DNA of 64,000 nt from an uncultured Clostridia bacterium (GCA_947627855.1 CANQXR010000002.1:54195-118194); one strand, 5' to 3'; shown: positions 19,053 through 28,391, counted from the stretch's first letter. Numbers and translations are program-made. The notes: a model not told the origin generated them from the letters alone.

Positions 19053-20441
19053 TTAAAGTACATCTGCAAAGTGGTCTTTAAGCTTGCCGAAGATTATGAA
19101 GCCGATAAGAAGCATAGCCGAAACCACTATCCAGAAATACATAAGCTGTTTTATATTGTTATACAGAGGAATTCCCCCTATAAGGCTGTCTCTGTATCCC
19201 TGTACGATATAATACATAGGGTTGAGCTTGAAAATCCATCTGAACCTGTCGGGTATTATATCTATCTGCCACATTATGGGTGTAAGCCACATACCGAACT
19301 GAAGAACTATATTCATAATCTGCCCAAGATCCTTAAAAAACACCACCAAAGATGCCGTCATATAGCTCAGTGCAATTATAAGGACTATCATGGAAAAACT
19401 GTAATATATCACCTGCAGCCAGCATATATTCGGGGTAATGTGATAAATCAAAAACATAAGCAGCATAAACAGAACAAAGAATATATGCACAAAAAGAGAT
19501 GATATTATTTTTACGAGGGGAAGTATGTGAATCCTGAAAACAACCTTTTTTACAAGATAGCTGTATTCCATAAGGGCGAATGTGGCTGAATTCCATGCTT
19601 CGGAAAAGAAAAACCACGGAACAAGCCCGCACATGAGCCACAGCACGAAAGGTACGTTTCCCACATCGGAGCTTCTTAGCCCCACCTGAAATACAAAACA
19701 GAATATAAGTATGGTGCATACCGGCTGCACAAATGCCCAGATTATACCGAAATATGAGCCTGTATATTTTGTTTTGAAATCATTTACGGCAAGGTTGAAT
19801 ATAAGCCGTCTTTCTCTGAAAAGAGAGCCTGCCGTATGATATATGGTTTTGAGTCTGAGATATCTGTTTAATACAAACAGCACAAAAAGAGCCGCAGCAG
19901 CCGCAGGAATTTCCGTATAGTGATTTACCGCCACGGCTTCTGTGCCGCCGAAAACGATGTACGGGTCTGTTCCCGTTGTTTTTATGGAAAGCCCGCCGTT
20001 TTCAGTATAGCTCACCTCGGCATCATTGTATGAAAGCTCTCCGTAAGCCCCCTCCGGCAGAATGTCAATCATTATATTCTTTTCACTGTACACAAGACTT
20101 CTTATTTTGGCATATCCTCCCGCCTTATCTCCCAGATCGAGCCTTATGCCGTAAGGATCTGACATTACGGCTGATATTTTGCCATTGAAGCTGAAATTTC
20201 CCTTTTCGTCCGTTTCAATTCCGGAAAAAATGTGCTTTCCCTCTCCGAAGGCCTCCTCTTCGGAATTTGTATAGTATATATCAAATACAGCTCCTCCAAG
20301 CCCCTCACCGGAAGCCTCCATATAAAGGCTGCCCCTGTAAAAAGACTCAAAGAAAATGTTTATAAGCATAAAAAATATAAAAAATAAAATTACATAACCG
20401 GCTGTCTTGACAGCGCAGAACAAAGCACTCTTTATATTCAT
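19053..20441 (-). CDS. ABC-2 polysaccharide export permease (Wzm-like) with N-terminal extracytoplasmic domain
   Basis: 462 residues, about 200 longer than ordinary Wzm/TagG permeases. TM1 (about 12-32) is followed by a beta-rich outside domain (about 34-172; FDIYYTNSEEEAF, YGIRLDLGD, GTDPYIVF) and TM2 (about 178-196). The ABC-2 permease core from about 215 has six helices, FNLAVNDFKTKYTGS and the conserved WLTPIMW and LNPMYYIVQGYRD. It forms the membrane channel for the Wzt ATPase at 15589-16860. First gene of the operon; RBS GGAGAGGTG. The fused domain resembles residues 255-368 of the kinase-like protein by eye. Confidence 0.88.
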   Translation of the reverse strand: MNIKSALFCAVKTAGYVILFFIFFMLINIFFESFYRGSLYMEASGEGLGGAVFDIYYTNSEEEAFGEGKHIFSGIETDEKGNFSFNGKISAVMSDPYGIRLDLGDKAGGYAKIRSLVYSEKNIMIDILPEGAYGELSYNDAEVSYTENGGLSIKTTGTDPYIVFGGTEAVAVNHYTEIPAAAAALFVLFVLNRYLRLKTIYHTAGSLFRERRLIFNLAVNDFKTKYTGSYFGIIWAFVQPVCTILIFCFVFQVGLRSSDVGNVPFVLWLMCGLVPWFFFSEAWNSATFALMEYSYLVKKVVFRIHILPLVKIISSLFVHIFFVLFMLLMFLIYHITPNICWLQVIYYSFSMIVLIIALSYMTASLVVFFKDLGQIMNIVLQFGMWLTPIMWQIDIIPDRFRWIFKLNPMYYIVQGYRDSLIGGIPLYNNIKQLMYFWIVVSAMLLIGFIIFGKLKDHFADVL

Positions 20442-20496
20442 ACTTCACCTCTCCATTTTATTTTTATCTTCCGTATACCCCTTAATTTCAACATTT

Positions 20497-20525
20497 ATGT
20501 TATCATTAATTCGCCATAAAGTCAA
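20497..20525 (-). promoter_or_regulatory. Promoter of the polysaccharide export operon
   Basis: On the minus strand TTGACT (complement of 20520-20525), 17 bases, TAACAT (complement of 20497-20502). It lies about 55 bases before the permease start. Confidence 0.6.
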
Positions 20526-20573
20526 TATCAAGCTAAGAATAGTATTTGTTTTGCCGCTTCGTTTTATAGATAT

Positions 20574-20616
20574 AAAAGAGAGCCGGCGTGGATCGGTTCT
20601 CACGTCGGCTCTCTTT
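20574..20616 (-). terminator. Terminator of RNase P RNA
   Basis: A 13-bp stem, GAGAGCCGACGTG with CACGCCGGCTCTC on the minus strand (one A-C mismatch), 10-base loop, then TTTT. It lies 6 bases beyond the P1 helix of rnpB. Confidence 0.8.
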
Positions 20617-20621
20617 GTAAA

Positions 20622-20977
20622 AATACTGAGCAAATCTGTAAGCCGGGTTCTGTATTTGACGATCATCTGTCTTGAGCCTGCGTTGCCGCAGACTTCATGC
20701 GACCTATACCTGAAGCGGAACGAGCAGCCCCTGAGAGAATAAACTCAATGCTTCTTTCCGGTCTTGCTCCGAATGGGGTTTACAGAGCCTTCTTTGTTGC
20801 CAAAGAAGCGGTAAGCTCTTACCTTACCTTTCCACCCTTACCTTTATAAAAAAGGCGGTTTATTTCTGTTGCACTTGCCTTGGAGTCGCCTCCACCGGAC
20901 GTTATCCGGCATTCTGCTCTGCGGAGTCCGGACTTTCCTCACCTGAAACGGCGCGATCATCTGACTTACTCAGTATT
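20622..20977 (-). ncRNA. rnpB: RNase P RNA (catalytic RNA of tRNA 5' maturation)
   Basis: About 356 bases. The ends pair as P1 (AATACTGAG with CTCAGTATT). The minus strand shows the conserved GAGGAAAGTCCGGACTCC near the 5' end, GGTGGAAAGGTAAGGTAAGAG in the middle and ACAGAACCCGGCTTACAGA near the 3' end, all hallmarks of bacterial RNase P RNA. The first 76 bases also encode the C-terminus of the upstream CNNM-family protein. No convincing own -10/-35 was seen before 20977, so it may be processed from the upstream transcript. Confidence 0.92.
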
Positions 20978-22284
20978 TTAACGGCATTAATAAATACTAT
21001 TCTTTTGTTCTCTATTCTTTCGGCCTTGAACTCCCAGCCGTCATGAGTGAATGAGAACTCGGATATTTTGTCATTATCGGGAATATAGCCGACCTTGGCA
21101 ACCATATAGCCGCCTATGGTATCTATATCCTCATCGGGGAAATCCTCTGTTTCAAGCTCATCAGCCACATCTTCAAGGCTGAGAGAGCCGTCAATGGAGA
21201 AGCTGCCGTCATCGTTTTTGACGATTTCGGGTCTTTCGTTTACGTCATACTCATCGAAAATATCACCCATGACCTCCTCTACTATGTCCTCCATAGTAAC
21301 TATGCCAAGAGTGCCGCCATATTCGTCCACAACAACGGCAAGGTGAATTTTAGTCTTTTGCATTTCCTCGAATATTTCCCCCACCTTTTTATTTGTGGGA
21401 ACATAGAAGGTAGGCTTTAAAAGCCTTCGCACATTCAGCTTTGTTCTTGTGGTTTTGATGTAGTATTTTGCAAAATCCTTTATATGAAGTATGCCGATTA
21501 TATTGTCTATGTTGTTTTCATAGACAGGTATTCTTGTGTATTTTTCAAAAAGTATTATTTTTCTTATATCCTCAAGAGTACAGGTAACCGGCAGAGCAAC
21601 TATATCTCTTCTGTGCGTAAAAATATCCTCTGCGGTAGTGTCGTCAAAGGAGAATATATTTTCTATCATTTCCCTTTCGTTTTCGTCAATTGTTCCCGTT
21701 TCTTCACCGGCGGAAAGAAGCTGTGAAATTTCGTCCTCGGTGTTTTCCTCCACATTGAAATCTTCGGGGTCAAGCTCTATTCTTGAAAGTCTGACGCTGA
21801 AAAATGAAAGAGGCTTCACAAGCGGGAAAAGCAGATAAGCGCTTATTTTAAGTATAATGCCAAACTGTGAAATATACCATACGGGATTTTTAATGGCTAT
21901 ATTTCTTGGGATAGCCCCTCCTATAAACGAAAATATAAAGGAAAGGACTATAAGCACAACAAAAAAGCCCAGATATCCCCACACGGAAAGCATCGTGTTT
22001 ACGCCGTCATAGCTTACAAAAAATATGTTTTCCCTTATATGATAAAGCCCGAAAAGCTTGGAGTATGTAAGAATACCCGAAAAAATCAATATAATTACAC
22101 TTATAAGGCTTGCGGCTGAAAGATAGAAGTCGCTGTCTGAAATATAGCTTTCAACTCTTTTATTTATTTTTTCATCTTCTATGTCATAGGTAAGTCTGCC
22201 CGTGTCAAGCAGGCTTACAGCGGAAGATATTGTTTTTATTATAAACCTGTAAATTACCAATAATATTAAAATTACATAATACAT
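20902..22284 (-). CDS. CNNM/CorC-HlyC family membrane protein
   Basis: 460 residues. An N-terminal DUF21/CNNM membrane domain (helices to about 170) is followed by a CBS pair (about 205-330: FTHRRDIVALPV, TRIPVYENNIDNIIGILHIKD, VVDEYGGTLGIVTMEDIVEEV) and a CorC/HlyC C-terminal domain ending near FINAVKI. The family is tied to magnesium or cobalt transport. The last 25 or so residues and the stop codon lie inside rnpB, so the tail after the domain is dictated by a structural RNA. RBS GAGGAGGGCG precedes the start. Confidence 0.88.
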   Translation of the reverse strand: MYYVILILLVIYRFIIKTISSAVSLLDTGRLTYDIEDEKINKRVESYISDSDFYLSAASLISVIILIFSGILTYSKLFGLYHIRENIFFVSYDGVNTMLSVWGYLGFFVVLIVLSFIFSFIGGAIPRNIAIKNPVWYISQFGIILKISAYLLFPLVKPLSFFSVRLSRIELDPEDFNVEENTEDEISQLLSAGEETGTIDENEREMIENIFSFDDTTAEDIFTHRRDIVALPVTCTLEDIRKIILFEKYTRIPVYENNIDNIIGILHIKDFAKYYIKTTRTKLNVRRLLKPTFYVPTNKKVGEIFEEMQKTKIHLAVVVDEYGGTLGIVTMEDIVEEVMGDIFDEYDVNERPEIVKNDDGSFSIDGSLSLEDVADELETEDFPDEDIDTIGGYMVAKVGYIPDNDKISEFSFTHDGWEFKAERIENKRIVFINAVKILSKSDDRAVSGEESPDSAEQNAG

Positions 22285-22349
22285 CCGAAAGACGCCCTCC
22301 TCTGATTAAATGATACTACACTTCAGTGAGGATTTCAAGTAGTTTCGCA

Positions 22350-22390
22350 AAAAAGTTTTTGCTCCGCCCCATAAACTGTTGGGACGGAGC
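22350..22390 (-). terminator. Probable terminator after the SNF2 helicase gene
   Basis: On the minus strand GCTCCGTCCC / GGGGCGGAGC (10 bp with one G-U), 10-base loop, then AAAAAC and TTTTTT. The T-run is displaced by six bases, so efficiency is uncertain. Confidence 0.5.
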
Positions 22391-22402
22391 GAATGCAAAG
22401 GC

Positions 22403-25400
22403 TTATGAGAAAAGCTCCAGAATTTCTTCCTTTGTAATGTTTTCCATAAAATTTTCCTCAAGGTTGAATACATCATTGAAAAGCTGCTTTTTTCTGTTCT
22501 GAAGCCTGATGATTTTTTCTTCTATTGTTCCCTTGGTGATAATGTTGTAAACCTGCACACGTCTTACCTGACCGAATCTGTGCGCTCTGTCGGCTGCCTG
22601 CTCCATAACGGCGGGATTCCACCACTGGTCATAGTGCAGTACAATATCGGCTCCCGTAAGGTTCAGTCCTGTTCCGCCTGCTTTCAGGGAAATAAGGAAA
22701 ATTGCTCCTCCTGTGCTGCGGTTGAACTGATTTACATATTCTATTCGCTTGCCTGCCGGAGTATGTCCGTCAAGATAGTAAAAATCTATTCCACGGAGCA
22801 TAAGCTCATTTTTTATTATTTCAAGCATAGATGTAAATTGCGAAAACAGAATTATGTTGTGTCCGCCCTCAAGGAATGCGGATATGTTTTCCATAACATA
22901 GTTCAGCTTGCCCGACTCACCCTTATAGCCTGACAGAAAAAGCGAGGGGTGACAGCAAATCTGTCTGAGCCTTGTTATTTCCTTAAGTATTTTTATTCTG
23001 CTTATTTCATTGTTGGCAAAGTCCGCTTCTATAATGCCCCTCGCCCTCATAAGCTGGGCATAATAAAGTCTTTGCTGCTCCTCCGTCATAGGCGTATAGC
23101 TGTAATATTCCGACTTTTCGGGCAAATCCCGCAGAACATCACCCTTTTCACGTCTTAATATAAAGGGCATAATAAGCTTTTTCAGCAAATTCATTTTGTT
23201 TATGTCGTTATTCTTCATAATTGGCTTTTCAAAATTTGCCGCAAAATTTCTGTATTTGCCAAGATAGCCAGGAAGTATAAAGTCAAACAGCGACCAAAGC
23301 TCCCCAAGGCGATTTTCAAAGGGAGTACCCGTAAGGGCAAACCTGACGTCCGTTTTCAATGACGCGACAGCCTCAAAATTTTTGGTTTCGTGATTTTTGA
23401 TAAACTGCGCCTCATCAGCCGCAAGAACGGAAAAGCTCATGGCTCTGTATATGGCTATATCCCTTTTCAGTGTTTCATAGGAGGTGATAAAAAGCTGTCT
23501 GTCCTCCTTAAGAATCTCAGCTCTTGAATTCTTGTCGCCGTAAACCACGGCATAGTCAAGTCCGCCGCCATAGCTTTCAAGCTCCGCCTCCCAGTTGAAT
23601 ATAAGGGAAGTTGGACATACGACAAGAGAAGGTTTTGTTTCGCTTTTATATCTGTCGTTTAAAAAGCTTATGAACTGTATGGTCTTTCCAAGACCCATAT
23701 CATCGGCAAGTATTCCGCCGAAGCCGCATTCGCCCATTGTCTTAAGCCATTTGAAGCCTTTTTTCTGATAATCCCTCAGTACGGAGGAATAGAATTCGGG
23801 AATGGGACAGTCCGCAGTGTTTCCATCGTTGAATCTGTCTATTATGCTTCGGGCCAGCTTGTCTATATTAAGAAATCTTTTTTCCTTATCGTCAAAAATT
23901 CTGTCTATGGCAATTATTGCCCCGGAATTCACGGCAAAGCCGCCGTTTTCCACTTCCTTTTTGCCTGCGCCCAGAAGTCTTAAAAACTTTATGAAGGCTT
24001 CGTTGTCCTTAATGCTTATAAAGCTGCCGTCAGAAAACCTGTAAAAGCTTTTCTTTTCATCGTATGCGGCAAAAACATATCTTAATTCGTCAGGCTTCCA
24101 TAAGGCTGCGTCAAAGTCGAATTCTATAAGACCGCCGTCATATCTTGCTCCTACCTTTACGGTTTTGTCGGCGGTTTTTCTTATACGCTTGAATTCGCTG
24201 CCGAGATAAACCTCCGCAAATCTGCCGAGAGCCTTCAGTCCGAACTTTATAAATTCAAAAATCTGTTCGTTTCCCGTCATGACAAATCCGGCATTTCCCC
24301 TGTCGTCAAAGCCCATGCCTTCAAGCATAAGCCTGAGATAGCTTTCCGCCCTGTCATTCCTGTATTCTCTGAAGGAGGTTTTGTCGTTATAATCTATTAT
24401 GGTATCTCCGTATATGTATTTCACCTTACACACTATCTGTTTGCCATAGCTTTCAATATAAGCCTGTCCCGTAAAAGGGGTCATGGAAAGGCTTTTATAT
24501 ATATGACCTTCGTTTTCGATAAGCCCGTTTTTAATCAGCATAGGCACAACAAAGTCCACCAGCCCCGTGAGATCGTTTGCGCCGAAAACTATTTCCTCGC
24601 TTTCCGCAATATTGAAGGAGTCGTCAATATCCTTCATAACAGCACCGTATTCTGCGGAGGTTCTGTAAAGGCACTTATCCAGAAGCACATATCCGCAGCT
24701 GTTGGAAATATATATGCCCGATGTTCTGAAATTTCTTCTTAAGGTCGCCTTGCCGTCAGCGCCCTCTATTATTATTCTTGCGTAAGGCTCCTGCTCGGAA
24801 AGCTTTACAGTGCACAGCTCATCATTTACAACGGCTTCGGTGGTGCGGTTCACAAGCAGATCAAAAAGTCCGTCAAGATCAGCCCCTTTTATTATAAGTC
24901 TGCTTCTGTCCTCAGTCAGATTTGAAAGGGCTATAAATCCGGTTTTGACCTCATAGCGATTGAACACAAAATTCAGAAGAGCCTTGCCGTCAGAGGAAAA
25001 ACCCTCGGAGTTATATTTATATTCACGCATATTTCCCCCGTTGTTTCTGTCGGTAAGGGATATAAATTCAAATATATCTTCTATTTTGTTTTTTCTTTTG
25101 CCACGCTTTGAAATGTAAAGCTCCATTTCTATTCTGCCCTTTTCAAAATAAAGCCTTGGCTCCAGTCTGAATTTGCCGCTTGAAGCCACAACAAGCTTGT
25201 TGATCTGGGCAAGTCTGTGTTTTTCAAACAGATTGAGCAGATTTTTTGAGGCAACATAATTTGTGCTCAGGTCGCCTATTCCCCGACCCTTTGTTTTCAT
25301 TATTTCAAACATAAGGGCAGCACAGTGGCGGCAGCGGCTTTCCTTTCCGCAGGAGCAGTCGCAGCTTACCGGTTCTCCCTTTATATTGAATTCAACCTCC

Positions 25401-25576
25401 GCCATATATTCCTTGTTTGCGCCCTCTTTGATTTTGCCCGCAAACCTTATTCTGTCACAGTCTACCATTCTTACGCCTGCCACCTGTCCTGCGTCAGACT
25501 GGCTCTTGCCGTAAAAAAACTCCTGTCCGTCCTTTATAAATTTTCTGATAATAAAATCGCTCAGCCTCAGATCCAT
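22403..25576 (-). CDS. SWIM zinc-finger SNF2-family helicase/ATPase
   Basis: 1057 residues. The SWIM finger is C74-x-C76, then C82-x-H84. A long bacterial SNF2-associated region reaches about residue 600. The SNF2 motor has Walker A ILADDMGLGKTIQF, DEAQ box, GTPFENRL, and motif VI in QAADRAHRFGQ. Motors of this class translocate on double-stranded DNA and affect transcription or repair; the bacterial SWIM-SNF2 group (HepA-like) has no settled role. RBS is weak. No restriction or defence genes lie next to it, so a defence role is not indicated. Confidence 0.93.
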   Translation of the reverse strand: MDLRLSDFIIRKFIKDGQEFFYGKSQSDAGQVAGVRMVDCDRIRFAGKIKEGANKEYMAEVEFNIKGEPVSCDCSCGKESRCRHCAALMFEIMKTKGRGIGDLSTNYVASKNLLNLFEKHRLAQINKLVVASSGKFRLEPRLYFEKGRIEMELYISKRGKRKNKIEDIFEFISLTDRNNGGNMREYKYNSEGFSSDGKALLNFVFNRYEVKTGFIALSNLTEDRSRLIIKGADLDGLFDLLVNRTTEAVVNDELCTVKLSEQEPYARIIIEGADGKATLRRNFRTSGIYISNSCGYVLLDKCLYRTSAEYGAVMKDIDDSFNIAESEEIVFGANDLTGLVDFVVPMLIKNGLIENEGHIYKSLSMTPFTGQAYIESYGKQIVCKVKYIYGDTIIDYNDKTSFREYRNDRAESYLRLMLEGMGFDDRGNAGFVMTGNEQIFEFIKFGLKALGRFAEVYLGSEFKRIRKTADKTVKVGARYDGGLIEFDFDAALWKPDELRYVFAAYDEKKSFYRFSDGSFISIKDNEAFIKFLRLLGAGKKEVENGGFAVNSGAIIAIDRIFDDKEKRFLNIDKLARSIIDRFNDGNTADCPIPEFYSSVLRDYQKKGFKWLKTMGECGFGGILADDMGLGKTIQFISFLNDRYKSETKPSLVVCPTSLIFNWEAELESYGGGLDYAVVYGDKNSRAEILKEDRQLFITSYETLKRDIAIYRAMSFSVLAADEAQFIKNHETKNFEAVASLKTDVRFALTGTPFENRLGELWSLFDFILPGYLGKYRNFAANFEKPIMKNNDINKMNLLKKLIMPFILRREKGDVLRDLPEKSEYYSYTPMTEEQQRLYYAQLMRARGIIEADFANNEISRIKILKEITRLRQICCHPSLFLSGYKGESGKLNYVMENISAFLEGGHNIILFSQFTSMLEIIKNELMLRGIDFYYLDGHTPAGKRIEYVNQFNRSTGGAIFLISLKAGGTGLNLTGADIVLHYDQWWNPAVMEQAADRAHRFGQVRRVQVYNIITKGTIEEKIIRLQNRKKQLFNDVFNLEENFMENITKEEILELFS

Positions 25577-25678
25577 AAGATTCTCCTATTACATAAAAAT
25601 AATTTTAACAAATATAATTATAACATAAAATATATATGCGGATTGTTACTTTTATATTACATTTTGCTAAAAAACTCG

Positions 25679-25707
25679 TTTACAAAATATCTGAAATGAG
25701 GTATACT
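25679..25707 (+). promoter_or_regulatory. Promoter of the 1-phosphofructokinase gene
   Basis: TTTACA (25679-25684), 17 bases, TATACT (25702-25707), 39 bases before the ATG. Confidence 0.75.
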
Positions 25708-25745
25708 ATTTTTAGAAAAATCAATAAAAAGGCGGTGTTGAATTT

Positions 25746-26681
25746 ATGATCATAACAGTTACACTTAATCCTGCAATAGACAAAACCTCAACTGTCGATA
25801 AGCTGAAAACCGGCAAAATCAACAGGGTTTCAAATGTCGTGTATGATCCCGGCGGAAAGGGCATAAACGTATCAAAAACAATACTTACCCTCGGCGGAAA
25901 TTCCATAGCGACAGGCTTTACAGGCGGATATTTCGGAATGATGTTGGAAAGAGATCTTGTGGATCACGGAATAGCCGTTAATTTCGTACATATTGACCAA
26001 GAAATAAGAACGAACACCAAAATAATTGACTGTGACGGAAATATAACCGAATTTAACGAGCCGGGCTTTACCGTATCCGAATTTGAAAAGGAGCGTCTTA
26101 TAAACAAGCTTGTTAATATGGCAGGAAATGACGCTATATTTGTTCTTTCGGGAAGTCTGCCCGTAGGAATGGAAAGCTCTGTATATGCCGACCTTACTTC
26201 GCTTCTTCGCGGCAAGGGGGCTAAGGTATATGCGGATTTTGAAGGCGAAGCGCTGAAATGCGCTCTTGAGGCCGAATGTGTACCCAATCTTTTAAAGCCC
26301 AACAGAAATGAAGTGCTTAACTTTTACGGCAAAGATGACGCAACAGAGGAAGAGCTTATAGATATGGGCAGAAGCTTCATAAAAAAGGGTGTGGAAAATG
26401 TAATTATTTCCTGCGGAGCCGACGGAGCTTTATTCTTCCATAACGATGATGTGTATAAAAGCCCTGCCCTTGACGTTGAGGTCAGATCAACTGTGGGCGC
26501 AGGAGATTCTATGATGGCTGTATTTGCATATTACAGCGAAAGAGGATACAGCTTTGAGGACGCAGCAAAAATGTCTATGGCTGTTTCCGCAGGCTCTATA
26601 ACTACCGAGGGAACAAAGCCTGCCGATCAGGAAAAGGTCAGCGAGCTGCTTAAACAGGTCACCATCGAGAAAATCAGATAA
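25746..26681 (+). CDS. 1-phosphofructokinase / PfkB-family sugar-phosphate kinase
   Basis: 311 residues. It starts MIITVTLNPAIDKT and has GGKGINVSK near residue 40 and the PfkB signature STVGAGDSMMAVF with catalytic Asp near the end: the FruK/LacC pattern. It would phosphorylate fructose-1-phosphate or tagatose-6-phosphate with ATP. It stands alone, without fruA or a DeoR regulator beside it, so the sugar cannot be fixed from context. RBS is GGCGGTG. Confidence 0.88.
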   Translation: MIITVTLNPAIDKTSTVDKLKTGKINRVSNVVYDPGGKGINVSKTILTLGGNSIATGFTGGYFGMMLERDLVDHGIAVNFVHIDQEIRTNTKIIDCDGNITEFNEPGFTVSEFEKERLINKLVNMAGNDAIFVLSGSLPVGMESSVYADLTSLLRGKGAKVYADFEGEALKCALEAECVPNLLKPNRNEVLNFYGKDDATEEELIDMGRSFIKKGVENVIISCGADGALFFHNDDVYKSPALDVEVRSTVGAGDSMMAVFAYYSERGYSFEDAAKMSMAVSAGSITTEGTKPADQEKVSELLKQVTIEKIR

Positions 26682-26701
26682 TATTATGCCCCGCCCCCGC
26701 C

Positions 26702-26721
26702 TTCATCTCATATGAGATGAA
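26702..26721. repeat. Perfect 20-bp palindrome
   Basis: TTCATCTCATATGAGATGAA is fully self-complementary. It lies 20 bases after the kinase stop and just before a second, larger hairpin (26743-26781). No T-run follows, so it is not an obvious terminator; a dimeric protein site is possible. Confidence 0.6.
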
Positions 26722-26742
26722 AGCGTGGACGGACCAATGGGG

Positions 26743-26781
26743 GACCAAATAAGCGGCTCCTACGTCGCCGCTTATTTGGTC
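26743..26781. repeat. 15-bp perfect inverted repeat between convergent genes
   Basis: GACCAAATAAGCGGC (26743-26757) and GCCGCTTATTTGGTC (26767-26781) with a 9-base loop. It sits between convergent genes, where terminators are expected, but neither strand has a U-run after it. It could be a factor-independent 3' stabiliser or a mobile-repeat remnant. The ORF reading across it on the plus strand is not credible. Confidence 0.6.
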
Positions 26782-26844
26782 GTCGCAGCCGCAGTTTTAT
26801 CGGCAGCAGCCTTTGATTTACGCCCCGCAGCAAAAAGAAAATGT

Positions 26845-27105
26845 TCAGACGGAACGCCTTATATAATCATAATAGCTGTTTTCGGGGAATTTTGTTCTTT
26901 TCTTACGGCGGTATACCTTCGGCTTTCTCAGACTTCTTAAAACTCTGATATAGTGAACAACACCTGCGGCATAGAGAGCTGCTGTACACAAAAAAACAGG
27001 ATAAAGCCCAAAATATACGCAGCATTCACTTCTCAGGGCAAGCAGACTGCACGGCGCACCTGCGGCACATACGCAAAGCATAAATAAACTGTACATTTTC
27101 TTCAT
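26845..27105 (-). CDS. Small membrane protein of unknown function
   Basis: 86 residues. A strong ribosome site (AAAGGAGAAC) supports it. It has a signal-like first helix (about 4-25), a second helix (about 32-52) and a very basic C-terminal tail (LRKPKVYRRKKRTKF) expected inside. No family is recognised. It is a single gene, convergent with the 1-phosphofructokinase gene. Confidence 0.65.
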   Translation of the reverse strand: MKKMYSLFMLCVCAAGAPCSLLALRSECCVYFGLYPVFLCTAALYAAGVVHYIRVLRSLRKPKVYRRKKRTKFPENSYYDYIRRSV

Positions 27106-27201
27106 AATCGGTTCTCCTTTCTTTATCTTATATTCTGATTATAGAACACGGATATGTAATTTTTTTTACGGAGAATGCCGATTTTTTTGGGAGATGAAAT
27201 T

Positions 27202-28353
27202 TTGAAAATACTGATTACTTCAGACTGGTACGCTCCTACTGTAAACGGAGTTGTTACATCTGTTCTGAATCTTGAAAACAAGCTAAGGGAGCTGGGGCAT
27301 GACGTAAGAATACTCACTCTTTCCGAAAGCATTCATTCACACAAGAAAAACAATGTATATTATGAAAGGTCCGTTAAGGCGCCGGTATATCCCGAGGCAA
27401 GAGCTGGAATTATGAGCAAAGAGCATTACAAGGAAATTCTTGAATGGGGACCGGATATCATACACACACAATGTGAATTTTCCACATATATTGCGGCAAG
27501 AAAAATTGCAAAAAAGCTCGATATACCTATGGTGCATACATATCATACGGTGTATGAGGATTATACCCACTATTTTTGTCCGAGCAAAAGGCTTGGTAGG
27601 AAAATTGTTTCCGTCCTGACAAGAAAGCTTCTGAAATGTATGAAAGCAGTCATTGTGCCTACCGAAAAGGTCAGGGAGCTGATAGCAGGCTATGGAGTAG
27701 ATAAGGATATTTATGTTCTTCCCACAGGCATAGACCTTGACAAATACAGCAAGACTTATTCCGAAGATGAAATTCTTGAGCTTCGCCGAAAGCATAATAT
27801 TCCCCGTGACAACAAAATTATGCTTTTTCTTGGCAGACTTGCAAAGGAAAAAAATATACCTGAACTTATGGAGTATTTCAAAAGGCTTGACAGAGCCGAC
27901 CTGACATTTCTGATTGTGGGAGGCGGGCCTTATTACGATGAGCTGAGGGAGAAAGCGAAAAAAATCTGCGGCGATATGTCGGTTATATTCACAGGTATGA
28001 TATCGCCGGAACAGGTGGGAAAATATTACAAATCCGCCTCTTTTTTTGTAAACGCATCAACAAGCGAAACACAGGGGCTGACATATATAGAAACTCTTGC
28101 AAGCGGACTCCCTGCGCTGTGCAGGAAGGACGGCTGCATAAAGGGCGTTGTAATCGACAATGTAAACGGCTTTCAATATGAAAATTATGAGGATTTTTCA
28201 CGCTTTGCGGCAAAAATACTGGATAATGCCGACTTCAGGGCTTCTCTTTCCGAGGGTGCTGTAAAAACCTCCGAGGTCTATTCTACACTTTCCTTTGCCA
28301 AAAAAGCCCTTGGAATTTATGAGGCGGCAATAAAGCATCATTCCGCTCTCTGA
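27202..28353 (+). CDS. GT4-family glycosyltransferase
   Basis: About 384 residues with TTG start at 27202, read as MKILITSDWYAPTVNGVV, a normal start for this family. GGGAG lies 8 bases before this TTG. The in-frame ATG at 27175 has its GGAG only one base away, so it is less likely. The GT-B fold has the C-terminal donor site FLGRLAKEKN and the E-x7-E type region SETQGLTYIETLASGLP. Close family members (UgtP/MgdA-like, alpha-monoglucosyldiacylglycerol synthase type) transfer glucose to diacylglycerol, but GT4 substrates are hard to assign. Confidence 0.88.
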   Translation: MKILITSDWYAPTVNGVVTSVLNLENKLRELGHDVRILTLSESIHSHKKNNVYYERSVKAPVYPEARAGIMSKEHYKEILEWGPDIIHTQCEFSTYIAARKIAKKLDIPMVHTYHTVYEDYTHYFCPSKRLGRKIVSVLTRKLLKCMKAVIVPTEKVRELIAGYGVDKDIYVLPTGIDLDKYSKTYSEDEILELRRKHNIPRDNKIMLFLGRLAKEKNIPELMEYFKRLDRADLTFLIVGGGPYYDELREKAKKICGDMSVIFTGMISPEQVGKYYKSASFFVNASTSETQGLTYIETLASGLPALCRKDGCIKGVVIDNVNGFQYENYEDFSRFAAKILDNADFRASLSEGAVKTSEVYSTLSFAKKALGIYEAAIKHHSAL

Positions 28354-28391
28354 CAAGCAAGTGAGAGAAGAAAAAACAGGGAGGGACAAAA

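Noticed and set aside
22403..25576. SNF2 helicase as part of a defence island
   Set aside because: Neighbours are a CNNM protein, rnpB and 1-phosphofructokinase; no methylase, nuclease or protease partner as in DISARM or similar systems.
26725..26940. 71-residue ORF on the plus strand
   Set aside because: It runs through two palindromes and antisense to a small gene with a good ribosome site; no start signal.
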